A stretch of DNA of 64,000 nt from JALZEG01 sp035942255 (GTDB lineage Bacteria; Actinomycetota; CADDZG01; WHSQ01). Below the pieces are notes generated by a model that ran no database searches, was not told where the DNA came from, and worked only from the letters and a program-made list of their open reading frames with translations. The translations under genes were made by a program, and so were the position numbers. Shown here piece by piece: positions 56,678 through 64,000 of this stretch; within the stretch, counting starts at the first letter, position 1; the number at the start of each line of letters is the position of its first letter. Location of the stretch: assembly GCA_035942255.1 (NCBI GenBank), contig DASZDG010000141.1:62001-126000 (forward strand). Direction: 5' to 3'.

Positions 56678-58842
56678 GACGGCGCCGGGCCCGCGCCCTT
56701 CGGCACGAGCGCATCGCCCTGCGACGCGACGAGCCTCCAGTAGCGGCCGCGGCCCGCCAGCAGGTCGTCGTGCGTCCCCCGCTCGACGAACCGGCCGTCC
56801 TCCATCACGAGGATCAGGTCCGCGTTCTGCACGGTGCTCAGCCGGTGTGCGATCACGATGCGCGTGCACCCCAGGTTCTCGAGGTGCCGGTGCACGACCT
56901 GCTCGGTCTCGACGTCGAGATGGCTCGTCGCCTCGTCGAGCAGCAGGATCTTCGGGTCGTGGACGAGCGCTCGCGCGAGCGCGAGACGCTGGCGCTGCCC
57001 GCCGGACAGCGACGCCCCGCCGTCGGCGAGGACGGTGTCGTAGCCCATCGGCCAGCTCCTGATCTCGTCGTGCATCGCCGCGAGCGCGGCCGCGCGCTCG
57101 ACGCGCTCGAGCGGCATCTCCGGCTCGGCGAGCGCGATGTTCTTGCGGACGCTCGAGCCGAACAGGAACGCGTCCTGCGGGACGATCCCGAGCTGCTTGC
57201 GGACCCAGGCGAGGTCGAGCGTCTTCAGGTCGGCCCCGTCGTACAGCACGCGGCCGGACGTCGGGGCGTACAGGCCGAGGATCAGGTGCGCGAGCGTGGA
57301 CTTGCCCGAGCCGGACTTGCCCACGATCGCGATGCTCTGGCCGGGCTCGATCTCGAGCGAGACGTCCTTCACGACCTCGGGCGAGCCCTCGCTGTAGCGG
57401 AACGAGACGTTCTCGAGGGTGATGCGCCCCTTGAGGGTGGGCGCGGCGAGGTCCGTCTTCGACTCCTGCTCCGGGGAGGTGCCAAGGACGTCGTTGATGC
57501 GCTCCATGTAGCTGCCGAGCAGCTGCATCTGGAGCCCGGTCGTCACCAGGTTCGCGAGCGGCGTCAGGAAGCCGGCCGCCAGTGCGTTGAGCGCGAGCAT
57601 CTGGCCCAGCGTCAGGTTCCCGTTGAGGACGCTCAGCGCGCCGACGCCGAGGATCGCGAGCGGAGAGGCTACGCGCAGCGACCCCATGACCGAGTCCACC
57701 GCCGCGTTCAGCCGCCCCCGCGACAGCGTCGCGTTGACCTCGTCCACGAAGAAGTTCGTCCACTCCGAGACCGCGCGGTCCTCCGACCCTACCGACTTCA
57801 GCGTTTCGATGCCGCTCAGTATCTGGACGAGGTAACCCTGCGACCGCGCCTGCGCGTTCAGGGTCTCGGACATCAGCCGCTGGTTGCGCCGGTGCGAGAC
57901 GAGCATCACGAGCACCTGGAGCAGCGCGACGCCGACGATCACCGCACCCATGCGCGCGCTCTGCACGAAGATCAGGATCAGGTAGAGGCTGACGAGCGTG
58001 CCGTCGAGCATCGTCGACATCGCGCCGGTGGTGAGGATCTCCCGGACGGTCGAGTTGCTGTTCAGCCGCATCATCAGGTCGCCCGAAGACCGCTGGAGGA
58101 AGAACGAGTACGGCAGCGACACGAGGTGCTGGATGAACCCGAGCGAGATCTTGAGGTCCAGCTGTGTCCGTACGTTGAGCAGGAGGTGCGCGCGGACGAA
58201 CGACGAGAGCATGTGGAACAGCGCCATCGCGCCGAGGCCCATCGTCAGCAGGAAGAGCAGGTTCCGGTCGCCCGTCGGCACGATGCGGTCGACGAGGACG
58301 CCGGTGAGGATCGGGACCGACAGCGCGAGCACCTGGATGAACAGCGATACCGCCGCCACGCGCCCGAGCAGCCCCGACTGGCGCATCATCGGCCGGACGT
58401 AGCGCCACGCGCTGCGGTTCGCCGCGCGGTCGCGCGTGAAGCCCTCGTCGGGCTCCACGATCAACGCGACGCCGGTGAACGACTCGCCGAACCTCTCGAG
58501 CGTGATCTTCCGCCGTCCCGCCGCGGGGTCCACGATGACGATGCCCCCGCGCGTGAGCCTCTCGAACACGACGAAGTGGTTGAACTCCCAGTGGAGGATC
58601 GCCCCCTTCGGGAGGTACTTGATCCCGTCGAGCTCGACCTTCACCCCGCGCGCTCTCATGTCGTAGGCGCGGGCCGCGCGGATGATCGACGCCGCGTTGA
58701 CGCCGTCGCGGCCGGTGCCGGTCGCGTTGCGGACCTCCTCGGCCGAGATCGTGCGGCCGTGCAACGCCATCGACATCGCGAGGCAGGCGGCGCCGCAGTC
58801 GGAGATCTCGAGCTGCTGGATGTAGGGGATGCGCTTGCTCAT
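56674..58842 (-). CDS. C39-peptidase-containing ABC exporter (bacteriocin/peptide type)
   Basis: The 722-residue protein starts at ATG 58842 overlapping the adaptor stop. Residues about 1-130 are a C39 peptidase with catalytic Cys in LEISDCGAACLAMSMALHG, His in HWEFNHFVVFE and Asp in GIVIVDPAAGRR. Six TM helices (about 160-440) follow, then an ABC ATPase: Walker A IVGKSGSGKSTLAHLIL, signature LSGGQRQRLAL, Walker B KILLLDEATSHLD, H-loop IVIAHRLST. Such PCAT proteins cut double-glycine leaders and export the peptide. No leader peptide gene was found nearby. It sits between an adaptor and a GH1 glycosidase. Confidence 0.94.
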   Translation of the reverse strand: MSKRIPYIQQLEISDCGAACLAMSMALHGRTISAEEVRNATGTGRDGVNAASIIRAARAYDMRARGVKVELDGIKYLPKGAILHWEFNHFVVFERLTRGGIVIVDPAAGRRKITLERFGESFTGVALIVEPDEGFTRDRAANRSAWRYVRPMMRQSGLLGRVAAVSLFIQVLALSVPILTGVLVDRIVPTGDRNLLFLLTMGLGAMALFHMLSSFVRAHLLLNVRTQLDLKISLGFIQHLVSLPYSFFLQRSSGDLMMRLNSNSTVREILTTGAMSTMLDGTLVSLYLILIFVQSARMGAVIVGVALLQVLVMLVSHRRNQRLMSETLNAQARSQGYLVQILSGIETLKSVGSEDRAVSEWTNFFVDEVNATLSRGRLNAAVDSVMGSLRVASPLAILGVGALSVLNGNLTLGQMLALNALAAGFLTPLANLVTTGLQMQLLGSYMERINDVLGTSPEQESKTDLAAPTLKGRITLENVSFRYSEGSPEVVKDVSLEIEPGQSIAIVGKSGSGKSTLAHLILGLYAPTSGRVLYDGADLKTLDLAWVRKQLGIVPQDAFLFGSSVRKNIALAEPEMPLERVERAAALAAMHDEIRSWPMGYDTVLADGGASLSGGQRQRLALARALVHDPKILLLDEATSHLDVETEQVVHRHLENLGCTRIVIAHRLSTVQNADLILVMEDGRFVERGTHDDLLAGRGRYWRLVASQGDALVPKGAGPAPS

Positions 58843-59354
58843 GACTCTCCGAAGATCTCGCGCAGGCCCGGCACGAACGCGACGATCACGGGCTCCGACC
58901 CCGTGCGGACGCGGAGCTGCCCGAAGTCCTCGGCGGTGTCTACCTCGGAGGTCCGCAGGACCGTGACGGGGCCGTTGATCGCGAGGGCAAGCCCGGGGAA
59001 GAGGTCGCGGGCCTCGTCCGCGGGGACCGACTCCTCGACGGACTCGATCCGCACGGCGACCTCGCGCCCGCCGTTCACGGGGAGATAGGCCGCTTCCGAG
59101 CCGGCCTCGGGAGGCGCTCCCTGGCCCTCCGGCAGCAGCGCCGTCACCCGCCCGTCCTCGACGAGCGCCAGCGCGAGCGCGACTCGCTCGACCCGCGTGA
59201 CCGACCCCGCGACCACGACCCCGGCGATAAGGAGGAGGACGAGCCAGAAGCCCTTCTTCGGCCACGACGCCAGGCGCACGAGGTCCGCGGGCGCGGCGCG
59301 ACGCCGCTGGTACTCGAGGGCCTCCTGGCGGAACAACGGCTCGCGCTCTGACAC
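58839..59354 (-). CDS. Very short HlyD-like adaptor of the peptide exporter
   Basis: The 171-residue protein opens MSEREPLFRQEALEYQRRRA, matching the LFR..AL start of bacteriocin-secretion HlyD proteins (NHLM type). One TM helix follows (FWLVLLLIAGVVVAGSVTRV), then beta-rich stretches (VALALALVEDGRVTALLPEG, EVAVRIESVEESVPADEA, QLRVRTGSEPVIVAFVPGLR). The long coiled-coil hairpin and lipoyl half-domain of full adaptors are missing, so it could span only a single-membrane envelope. Its TGA overlaps the exporter ATG. Identification rests on the N-terminal motif, TM layout and position. Confidence 0.75.
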   Translation of the reverse strand: MSEREPLFRQEALEYQRRRAAPADLVRLASWPKKGFWLVLLLIAGVVVAGSVTRVERVALALALVEDGRVTALLPEGQGAPPEAGSEAAYLPVNGGREVAVRIESVEESVPADEARDLFPGLALAINGPVTVLRTSEVDTAEDFGQLRVRTGSEPVIVAFVPGLREIFGES

Positions 59355-59376
59355 GCCGCCATGCTACCGACTGGGG

Positions 59377-61434
59377 TTAAGTCACCCGTTCGGGCTGCAG
59401 CACGTCCGGCAGAGGGGCGTCGTGCACGATCGTCAGGTGCTGCACGGCCCTCGTCAGCGCGACGTAGAGGCGGCGCGGCCCCCGGTCCTCCGCCATCATC
59501 AGCGCCGGCTCGACCACGACGACGGCGTCGAACTCCAGGCCCTTCGCCGCGAGCGGCGGTAGGAGCGTCACCGGCTTGTCCAGGAGCCCCGTCTCCCACG
59601 TCCCGGCGTCGATCTCCGACTCGGACAGGGCCTCGGCCACCCGTCGCGCGAGCAGCTCCGGGCACACGACGCCGACGGTCTGCCAGAGCTTCGAGAGCGT
59701 CCTCACCTCGCCCTCGACGTCCTGGAGCAGGTACCCGCCGGAGCTCCGCACGATGCGCGGGGGCTCGTTCGACGCCCTCACCGACGACGACGCCCGGGTG
59801 CCCGGCGCGGCGAGCGGGAGCAGCCGGTTGGCGAAGTCCATGATCTCGGACGGCACGCGGTAGCCGATCGTCAGCTCGCGGAACGTCGCGCCGCGCGGGC
59901 GTCCGAGCGCTTCCAGCACGCCGTCCCAGCTGCTCTGCGACCCCGCCGACGTCGCCTGCGCCAGGTCGCCGAGGATCGTCATCGAGGACTCGCGCGTGCG
60001 GCGCCCGACCATGCGCAGCTCCATCGCCGACAGGTCCTGCGCCTCGTCGACGACCGCGTGCCCGTAGCGCGGGGGCGGCCCGTTGACGAGCGCGTCGCAC
60101 TCGTCCAGCAGCGGGACGTCGACGGTCGACCACCCGGCCTCCTTCAGCTCCCGCTGCGAGTGCGCGCGCAGCAGCACCTGCTCGTCGGACGAATAGATCC
60201 CTTCGGCCGCCCGTTCGAGTGCGGCCCTGTTCGTCAGCACCCGGCGCACGACCGCCTCGTGTCCGAGGTTCGGCCACAGCCGGCGGAGCTGCGGCTCGAG
60301 CGTGGTGCGCAGCGCCTCCTCGACGAACTCCGGGCCGTCCAGCCCGAGCGCGTAGATCTCGAGCTCGCGGTCGGCCAGGATGCGCCGGCCCAGGAGCTCC
60401 AGGAACAGCCGCCGGCCGTCGCGGTAGGAGCGGGCGCGCATCCCCTCGAGCAACGCGGAGTTCACGGCGTCCGCGGGCACGTCTATCGACACGCCGCGCA
60501 CCAGCGCGCGCAGCGGCTCCTCGGCCGCCTGTACGCGCGACCAGCACGCGCGCCGGAGCACCTCCGCCATGCGCAGGTCGCCCTTCAGGCGCGCTACCGC
60601 GGGAGGGTCCTCGCGCCGCACCTTCTGGTAGCGCGCCGCGAGGCCCAGCACGGTCGTCTGGTAGACCGCGGTCTCGCCCAGGGACGGCAGCACGTTCTCG
60701 ATGTACGAGAGGAACAGCCGGTTCGGCCCGACGATCAGGACGCGCTCGCGCTCCAGCGTCGCCCGGTGCTCGTAGAGGAGGAACGCGGTGCGATGGAGGC
60801 CGACCGCGGTCTTGCCGGTGCCGGGGCCGCCCTGGACGACGACCAGCTCCTCGAGGGGGCTGCGGATGATCTCGTCCTGCTCGGCCTGGATCGTCGCGAC
60901 GATGTCGCGCATCTGGCCGGTGCGGGCGCGCCCGATCTCCGCGAGCAGCGGGTCCGGGACGCCGCCGTGCGACCCCTCGATCACCGAGTCGGGGTCGTCG
61001 AGGTACTCGTCGAAGATGTCGAGCAGCTCGCGGCCTTCCATCGCGAACCTCCGCCGGCGGTGCACGTCCATCGGGTCTCGGATCGTCGCGCGGTAGAAGG
61101 GGGCCGCGGCCCGAGCGCGCCAGTCGACGACCTTCACGTCGCCGTCGGGGTCGCGCACGTGACGGCGTCCCACGTAGAGGGTCTCGTCCCGGCCTTGGTC
61201 GTCGAGGCGCCCGAAGACCAGCGGGGCCTTCGAATCGGCCAGGGACGCCACGCGCTCCTGCAGGTGCCAGCGCAGGATCTCGTCGTCGACGGTCTCGGCG
61301 ACCTGCTTCAGCCGGAGCAGCTCCCGCGCATGGGCGCGCATGCGCTCGAGGCAGGCATAGGAGTCGTCGACGTACCGCTGCTCCGATTCGAGGTCCGGGT
61401 GCCGGTCGGAGGCGTCGTCGGAGAAGTCGCTCAA
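59377..61434 (-). CDS. helD: HelD-like RNA polymerase-associated helicase (UvrD/Rep fold)
   Basis: The 685-residue protein starts at TTG 61434, overlapping the upstream stop as TTGA. The N-terminal coiled-coil (about 1-70) leads to the ATPase: Q-motif/Walker A VVVQGGPGTGKTAVGLHRTA, Walker B GHAVVDEAQDLSAMELRM, TILGDLAQATSAGSQSSWD, FRELTIGYRVPSEIM and final AKGLEFDAVVVVEPALM and YVALTRAVQ. Domain order and size fit actinobacterial HelD/HelR, which remove RNA polymerase from stalled complexes and can confer rifampicin tolerance. UvrD itself is longer and differs in the N-terminus. It is translated with a serine-repeat membrane protein. Confidence 0.88.
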   Translation of the reverse strand: MSDFSDDASDRHPDLESEQRYVDDSYACLERMRAHARELLRLKQVAETVDDEILRWHLQERVASLADSKAPLVFGRLDDQGRDETLYVGRRHVRDPDGDVKVVDWRARAAAPFYRATIRDPMDVHRRRRFAMEGRELLDIFDEYLDDPDSVIEGSHGGVPDPLLAEIGRARTGQMRDIVATIQAEQDEIIRSPLEELVVVQGGPGTGKTAVGLHRTAFLLYEHRATLERERVLIVGPNRLFLSYIENVLPSLGETAVYQTTVLGLAARYQKVRREDPPAVARLKGDLRMAEVLRRACWSRVQAAEEPLRALVRGVSIDVPADAVNSALLEGMRARSYRDGRRLFLELLGRRILADRELEIYALGLDGPEFVEEALRTTLEPQLRRLWPNLGHEAVVRRVLTNRAALERAAEGIYSSDEQVLLRAHSQRELKEAGWSTVDVPLLDECDALVNGPPPRYGHAVVDEAQDLSAMELRMVGRRTRESSMTILGDLAQATSAGSQSSWDGVLEALGRPRGATFRELTIGYRVPSEIMDFANRLLPLAAPGTRASSSVRASNEPPRIVRSSGGYLLQDVEGEVRTLSKLWQTVGVVCPELLARRVAEALSESEIDAGTWETGLLDKPVTLLPPLAAKGLEFDAVVVVEPALMMAEDRGPRRLYVALTRAVQHLTIVHDAPLPDVLQPERVT

Positions 61435-61754
61435 CGCCGGGAGCCGCGGCGGGCGGCGAACGCTCCCGCAGCGAGCGCGAGCGCGCCGACGACCACGGCC
61501 GCCTCGCGGCCCCCGAGGGGCCGCCCCATGATCGAGCTCTTGCCGCCGGCGTCGAGCAGCGACGCGAACGAGCGCCACGACAGCGCGGACGCGCACGACG
61601 CGGCGGACCCGACGGAGAGGCAGGACGCGATCGACCCTGCGGACCCGATGCTGAGGATCGACCCGGCCGAGCCGATCGAGAGGATCGAGCCGCGCGAGGC
61701 GATGCTCAGGATCGAGCCCTCGGACGCGATCGACCACAAGGAGGTGTTCGCCAT
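61431..61754 (-). CDS. Membrane protein with serine at every third residue (nine-residue repeats)
   Basis: The 107-residue protein (ATG 61754) has seven consecutive 9-residue repeats at positions 4-66: TSLWSIASE, GSILSIASR, GSILSIGSA twice, then GSIASCLSV, GSAASCASA and LSWRSFASL. Serine occupies repeat positions 2, 5 and 8, so every third residue is Ser. A linker (GGKSSIMGRPLGG) leads to one TM helix (AAVVVGALALAAGAFAA) and a cationic end. The pattern could form a triangular beta-helix or a stacked ladder. Its TGA overlaps the TTG of helD. No known domain is recognised; related Ser-repeat proteins in Actinobacteria are annotated as hypothetical. Confidence 0.75.
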   Translation of the reverse strand: MANTSLWSIASEGSILSIASRGSILSIGSAGSILSIGSAGSIASCLSVGSAASCASALSWRSFASLLDAGGKSSIMGRPLGGREAAVVVGALALAAGAFAARRGSRR

Positions 61755-61809
61755 GGAGGCAGCGTACCGGCGGCGTCGAACTTCTAGGGAGAGCGAAAGG
61801 GGGCGGCTG

Positions 61810-62328
61810 GTGCGGCGGATCGTGACGTGGGGGCTGTTGATGCTTCTGGTTCCGGCGTGCGCGTTCGAGGCGGCGAGCTATCCGGTCGAGCCCGGCCCGC
61901 CGCGCCCCGCGGTCTGCCGTGAACGCCCTGTTGACAACGTGTGCTTCGAGATGGAGCAGTTCGCCAACACCGACCTCGGCTGGATCTACATGTCCGAGGA
62001 AGAGCTCCTGAGCGACGAACCCCTCGGGAGGTTCAGCGTCGATCCACGAGGACGCCTGCGGTACGAATTCGCGGTCACCGCGCGCGACGAGGACGTCGGA
62101 TCCGTGAAGGACCACTACATGTTCTTCCTGGCCGGACGCATGAACGACTGGCGGCGCGTCCCGGCGTCACCCCCCTGGGACGTCCGCCTTGTCACCCGGC
62201 CGACGGCCTCGTTCGAGACGAACTACGAGATCCTCTTCGACCTCACGCCGCGGGGCCGGCACACCCGCGTCGAGGCAGTGATGGCGACGTTGCTACCGGC
62301 CGAGGCCATCGCGCGCGGCGAGCCCTAG
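61810..62328 (+). CDS. Predicted lipoprotein of unknown function
   Basis: The chosen start is GTG 61810, 6 nt after AAAGGGGG, giving 172 residues; ATG 61753 would overlap the divergent serine-repeat gene start. It has a lipoprotein signal (RRIVTWGLLMLLVPAC) with lipobox VPA-C. The mature part has paired cysteines (RPAVCRERPVDNVCFEMEQF) and beta-type stretches (GWIYMSEEELLSDEPLGRFS, SFETNYEILFDLTPRGRHTR). It is divergent from the serine-repeat/helD operon. Anchoring to the outer face of the membrane is the only supported inference. Confidence 0.75.
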   Translation: MRRIVTWGLLMLLVPACAFEAASYPVEPGPPRPAVCRERPVDNVCFEMEQFANTDLGWIYMSEEELLSDEPLGRFSVDPRGRLRYEFAVTARDEDVGSVKDHYMFFLAGRMNDWRRVPASPPWDVRLVTRPTASFETNYEILFDLTPRGRHTRVEAVMATLLPAEAIARGEP

Positions 62329-62339
62329 CGGACGAGCCG

Positions 62340-62384
62340 TGCGGTGCATGCGGTGCATGTGGTGCATGCACCAGTCGCACCGCA
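62340..62384. repeat. 9-nt-phased dyad array, probable terminator
   Basis: Starting 12 nt after the lipoprotein stop, the sequence parses as five 9-mers: TGCGGTGCA twice, TGTGGTGCA, then inverted counterparts TGCACCAGT and CGCACCGCA. A perfect 12-nt palindrome GGTGCATGCACC spans 62361-62372. The dyad is less perfect than at 5488 and 40594. It lies upstream of the nuclease-domain gene. Confidence 0.5.
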
Positions 62385-62440
62385 TCGCCGTGTGAGCGAC
62401 CGCGACAACGTGACCGCTTCGAGCACGAGATGATCGGGAG

Positions 62441-63898
62441 ATGAGGTACCTGTCGCCGTTGGCGGGCGAATTCAACCGAGTCAAGGATATTTCCCGCCAC
62501 TCGGAGCGCGGCGCTGAGTTCGAGCGATTCGTCGGACGCCTGTTTCAGGCGGCGAGGTTCCAGGTGGAGATGAATCCCGCCGCGGCGCGCCCGCGGCAGA
62601 CGGATCTCGCCGCCAGGTATGGAAACGACGTCTACCTGGTCGAAGTCAAGGCGGGCGGGAGGAAGTCCACCATCGACGCCGTCGACGCGGTCCGTACACG
62701 CCTCGAAGAGGTAGAGGGGTCGGTTACCGGGATCCTCGTCAGCCTCGCGGGCTTCTCGCGCAACGCGATATCGCGCGTGGAGGAGAAACGAGCACGTCCG
62801 GTCCTTCTCCTCAGCGGTGACGAGATCGATCACCTCTGCGACCGTCCAGAAGACCTGCGGGGGCTTCTCGTAGCGAAGCAGCGTCGTCTGTCTATCCAGG
62901 GGAAGGTGCTACTGGATGAACCCGACGGCGGTCGGGGGATTGTGCTCCCCGCGATCCCTCACGCACTGAGGTCCGATGCCGAGTTCCTGTTGGGCGACGG
63001 CAGCCGGAAAGCCTCCGTGGATTGCGATGGGGGCTTCGGAGGGTTTGTATTCGCGGAAGAGCTGCTCGATGTCGACTGGGTGCCTGGAGGGGGCAGCGGA
63101 GTGTCCATCGACTTGCCACTCTCGGTTCGTGACGCGGACGAGCTTGCTCGACTCGTTGACGCGCTGGCTGCATCTGGATGGGGCGGAAAGTCCGCGTGGT
63201 GGTCGATCAACCAACGGTCGATCAACTGGCATGGAATCGGTGCTCAATCGTTCGTGGACGCCCTTCGGGGGGCCGAAGAGCGCTATACGGCACCGGGCCC
63301 GTTTCACGGGACAGAAGACGTCTGCCTGTACGACGTCTTCGACGGCGGCCATTACACGTTGACCGCCAACGTGAGGGCTTCCGCGCCCAGGCGGGTGTTC
63401 CGCGGCGGCATGTCGATGCAGATGATCGGTGTTCCCCTCGACACGGGGCCCCTCGAACAGTTGCGGGACATGTTTGCCGTCGGCCGCCCCGTCTACTTTC
63501 GTGCTCTGACCGAACGTGCGGTGACCACGGTGCACCTGTGGCCGGATCAGGTTGAGGTTCACCCGTCGGGATTGATCGTTCGCACGTACGACTTCGAGAC
63601 CGAGGAAGAGAAGGAATGGGTCGCGGGCATAGTCGTGCCGAATCCCTTCTTCAGGAGCGGCCGAGGCGTCCCCCTTCCAGACGATCAGCTGATCGCGCTG
63701 CGACAGTCCGAGCTTCTTCTGTGTCCTCTCAGATCGCACCACTACGACGATGACCGTGAACGGAGGTACTTCCTGTGGGCGATTCACTGGACGTGGACGT
63801 CCGACGCGCTCGTTGTGAGCGTGGTCGCAGATTGGGACGATCCTCGTGACGGGGCCGACCCGACCGAGGAGATCGCTCCCGCGGCCCCCGCTAGGTAG
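62441..63898 (+). CDS. Mrr-like PD-(D/E)XK nuclease domain protein with large unknown C-terminal region
   Basis: The 485-residue protein starts at ATG 62441. Residues about 20-110 show a restriction-endonuclease-like core: RGAEFERFVGRLFQAARFQV, then RQTDLAARYGNDVYLVEVKA, with the Asp of QTDLA and the E-V-K of LVEVK as the likely catalytic D...ExK triad, as in Mrr/type IV systems. The remaining 370 residues show no recognised motif; LLLSGDEIDHLCDRPEDLRG and HGTEDVCLYDVFDGGHYTLT suggest a mixed alpha/beta fold. It could be a defence nuclease or a DNA-repair/DNA-binding protein. It converges with the CoA-ligase gene, overlapping 8 nt. GC is lower than in flanking genes. Confidence 0.68.
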   Translation: MRYLSPLAGEFNRVKDISRHSERGAEFERFVGRLFQAARFQVEMNPAAARPRQTDLAARYGNDVYLVEVKAGGRKSTIDAVDAVRTRLEEVEGSVTGILVSLAGFSRNAISRVEEKRARPVLLLSGDEIDHLCDRPEDLRGLLVAKQRRLSIQGKVLLDEPDGGRGIVLPAIPHALRSDAEFLLGDGSRKASVDCDGGFGGFVFAEELLDVDWVPGGGSGVSIDLPLSVRDADELARLVDALAASGWGGKSAWWSINQRSINWHGIGAQSFVDALRGAEERYTAPGPFHGTEDVCLYDVFDGGHYTLTANVRASAPRRVFRGGMSMQMIGVPLDTGPLEQLRDMFAVGRPVYFRALTERAVTTVHLWPDQVEVHPSGLIVRTYDFETEEEKEWVAGIVVPNPFFRSGRGVPLPDDQLIALRQSELLLCPLRSHHYDDDRERRYFLWAIHWTWTSDALVVSVVADWDDPRDGADPTEEIAPAAPAR

Positions 63899-64000
63899 TA
63901 CGGGCCCCCAGCGGGCGCGCCGGGGTCGGGTGCGTCAGCCTGATCCGCGCGTCGAGCGCTATCGCTCCCGCGCCGGCATGCCCGACGAGCACGGGGTTGA
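63891..64000 (-). CDS. C-terminal end of an ADP-forming acyl-CoA synthetase-like protein (partial)
   Basis: The last 35 residues of a minus-strand gene are visible: NPVLVGHAGAGAIALDARIR, then LTHPTPARPLGARTT and TAG. The N-P-V-x-V...G-x-x-x-x-D-A-R-I/V segment is the usual C-terminus of the ATP-grasp domain of acetate-CoA ligase (ADP-forming) and related acyl-CoA synthetases. The rest is beyond the window, so the assignment rests on this short motif. It overlaps the nuclease-domain gene stop by 8 nt. Confidence 0.6.
   Translation of the reverse strand, partial: NPVLVGHAGAGAIALDARIRLTHPTPARPLGARTT

Noticed and set aside
56770..59088. A 772-residue plus-strand open frame under the ABC exporter.
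   Set aside because: Shadow of the C39 exporter, whose catalytic and ATPase motifs are intact on the minus strand.
45028..59354. Search for a double-glycine leader peptide as substrate of the C39 exporter.
   Set aside because: The small ORFs at 55366 and elsewhere lack an E-L...GG motif; no precursor could be supported.
1..64000. tRNA, rRNA, riboswitch, IS element or prophage genes.
   Set aside because: No cloverleaf, rRNA-like stretch, transposase or integrase motif was recognised while reading both strands; a covariance-model search was not possible.

Overview
The window is very GC-rich. Stops and starts commonly overlap as GTGA, ATGA or TGATG, and GTG/TTG starts are frequent. Gene content (HelD-type RNA polymerase helicase, LigC/LigD-like ATP-dependent DNA ligase, CGNR zinc-finger regulator, tandem VOC protein, C39-peptidase exporter, many Sec-exported calcium-binding and subtilisin-like proteins) points to an actinobacterium, probably an uncultured soil or freshwater Actinomycetota (Thermoleophilia-like is my guess). 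No rRNA, tRNA, CRISPR, IS element or phage module was found. It reads as ordinary chromosome with an unusually large secretome.

Region 1 (1-10.9 kb): end of an EamA transporter, a CGNR regulator coupled to a Crp/Fnr regulator, a VOC protein, a secreted BNR-repeat protein coupled to a GNAT acetyltransferase, an SGNH hydrolase, a PQQ-type sugar dehydrogenase coupled to a cupredoxin with a divergent LuxR/AraC hybrid regulator, an unknown secreted protein behind a subtilisin-like protease, and a tiny secreted peptide with its own terminator.

Region 2 (11-29.8 kb): flavin reductase, a peptidoglycan amidase/M14 peptidase pair, two more subtilisin-like proteases, a second BNR protein, a secreted Cys-containing protein, three RTX-repeat proteins (two convergent and overlapping), an MMPL exporter, membrane proteins, a DUF763 protein, and a small acidic SFPASDPP protein.

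Region 3 (29.8-44.8 kb): a 4-alpha-glucanotransferase fused to an alpha/beta hydrolase, ATP-dependent DNA ligase, thioesterases, a PAS histidine kinase with a stand-alone receiver, AI-2E family permease, DUF488, CsaA-like protein, MutM, VOC, PlsC-type acyltransferase coupled to a fourth RTX protein, a small secreted protein, a low-affinity iron permease-like protein and a sulfotransferase.

Region 4 (45.0-59.4 kb) is the most distinctive part: ten plus-strand genes with almost no spacing (SDR epimerase, glycosidase-CDP-paratose-epimerase-like fusion, MDR dehydrogenase, Gfo/Idh/MocA oxidoreductase, GT4 glycosyltransferase, three tandem CgeB-type glycosyltransferases, a methyltransferase, a 42-residue membrane protein), facing a minus-strand operon of a very short HlyD-like adaptor, a C39-peptidase ABC exporter and a GH1 glycosidase. 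I infer a glycan or glycopeptide assembly and export locus; the acceptor and precursor are not identified.

Region 5 (59.4-64 kb): HelD-like helicase coupled to a membrane protein with serine at every third residue, a lipoprotein, a Mrr-like nuclease-domain protein, and the end of an ADP-forming acyl-CoA synthetase. Three intergenic spacers carry dyad arrays built on a strict 9-nt period, probably a genome-specific terminator type.
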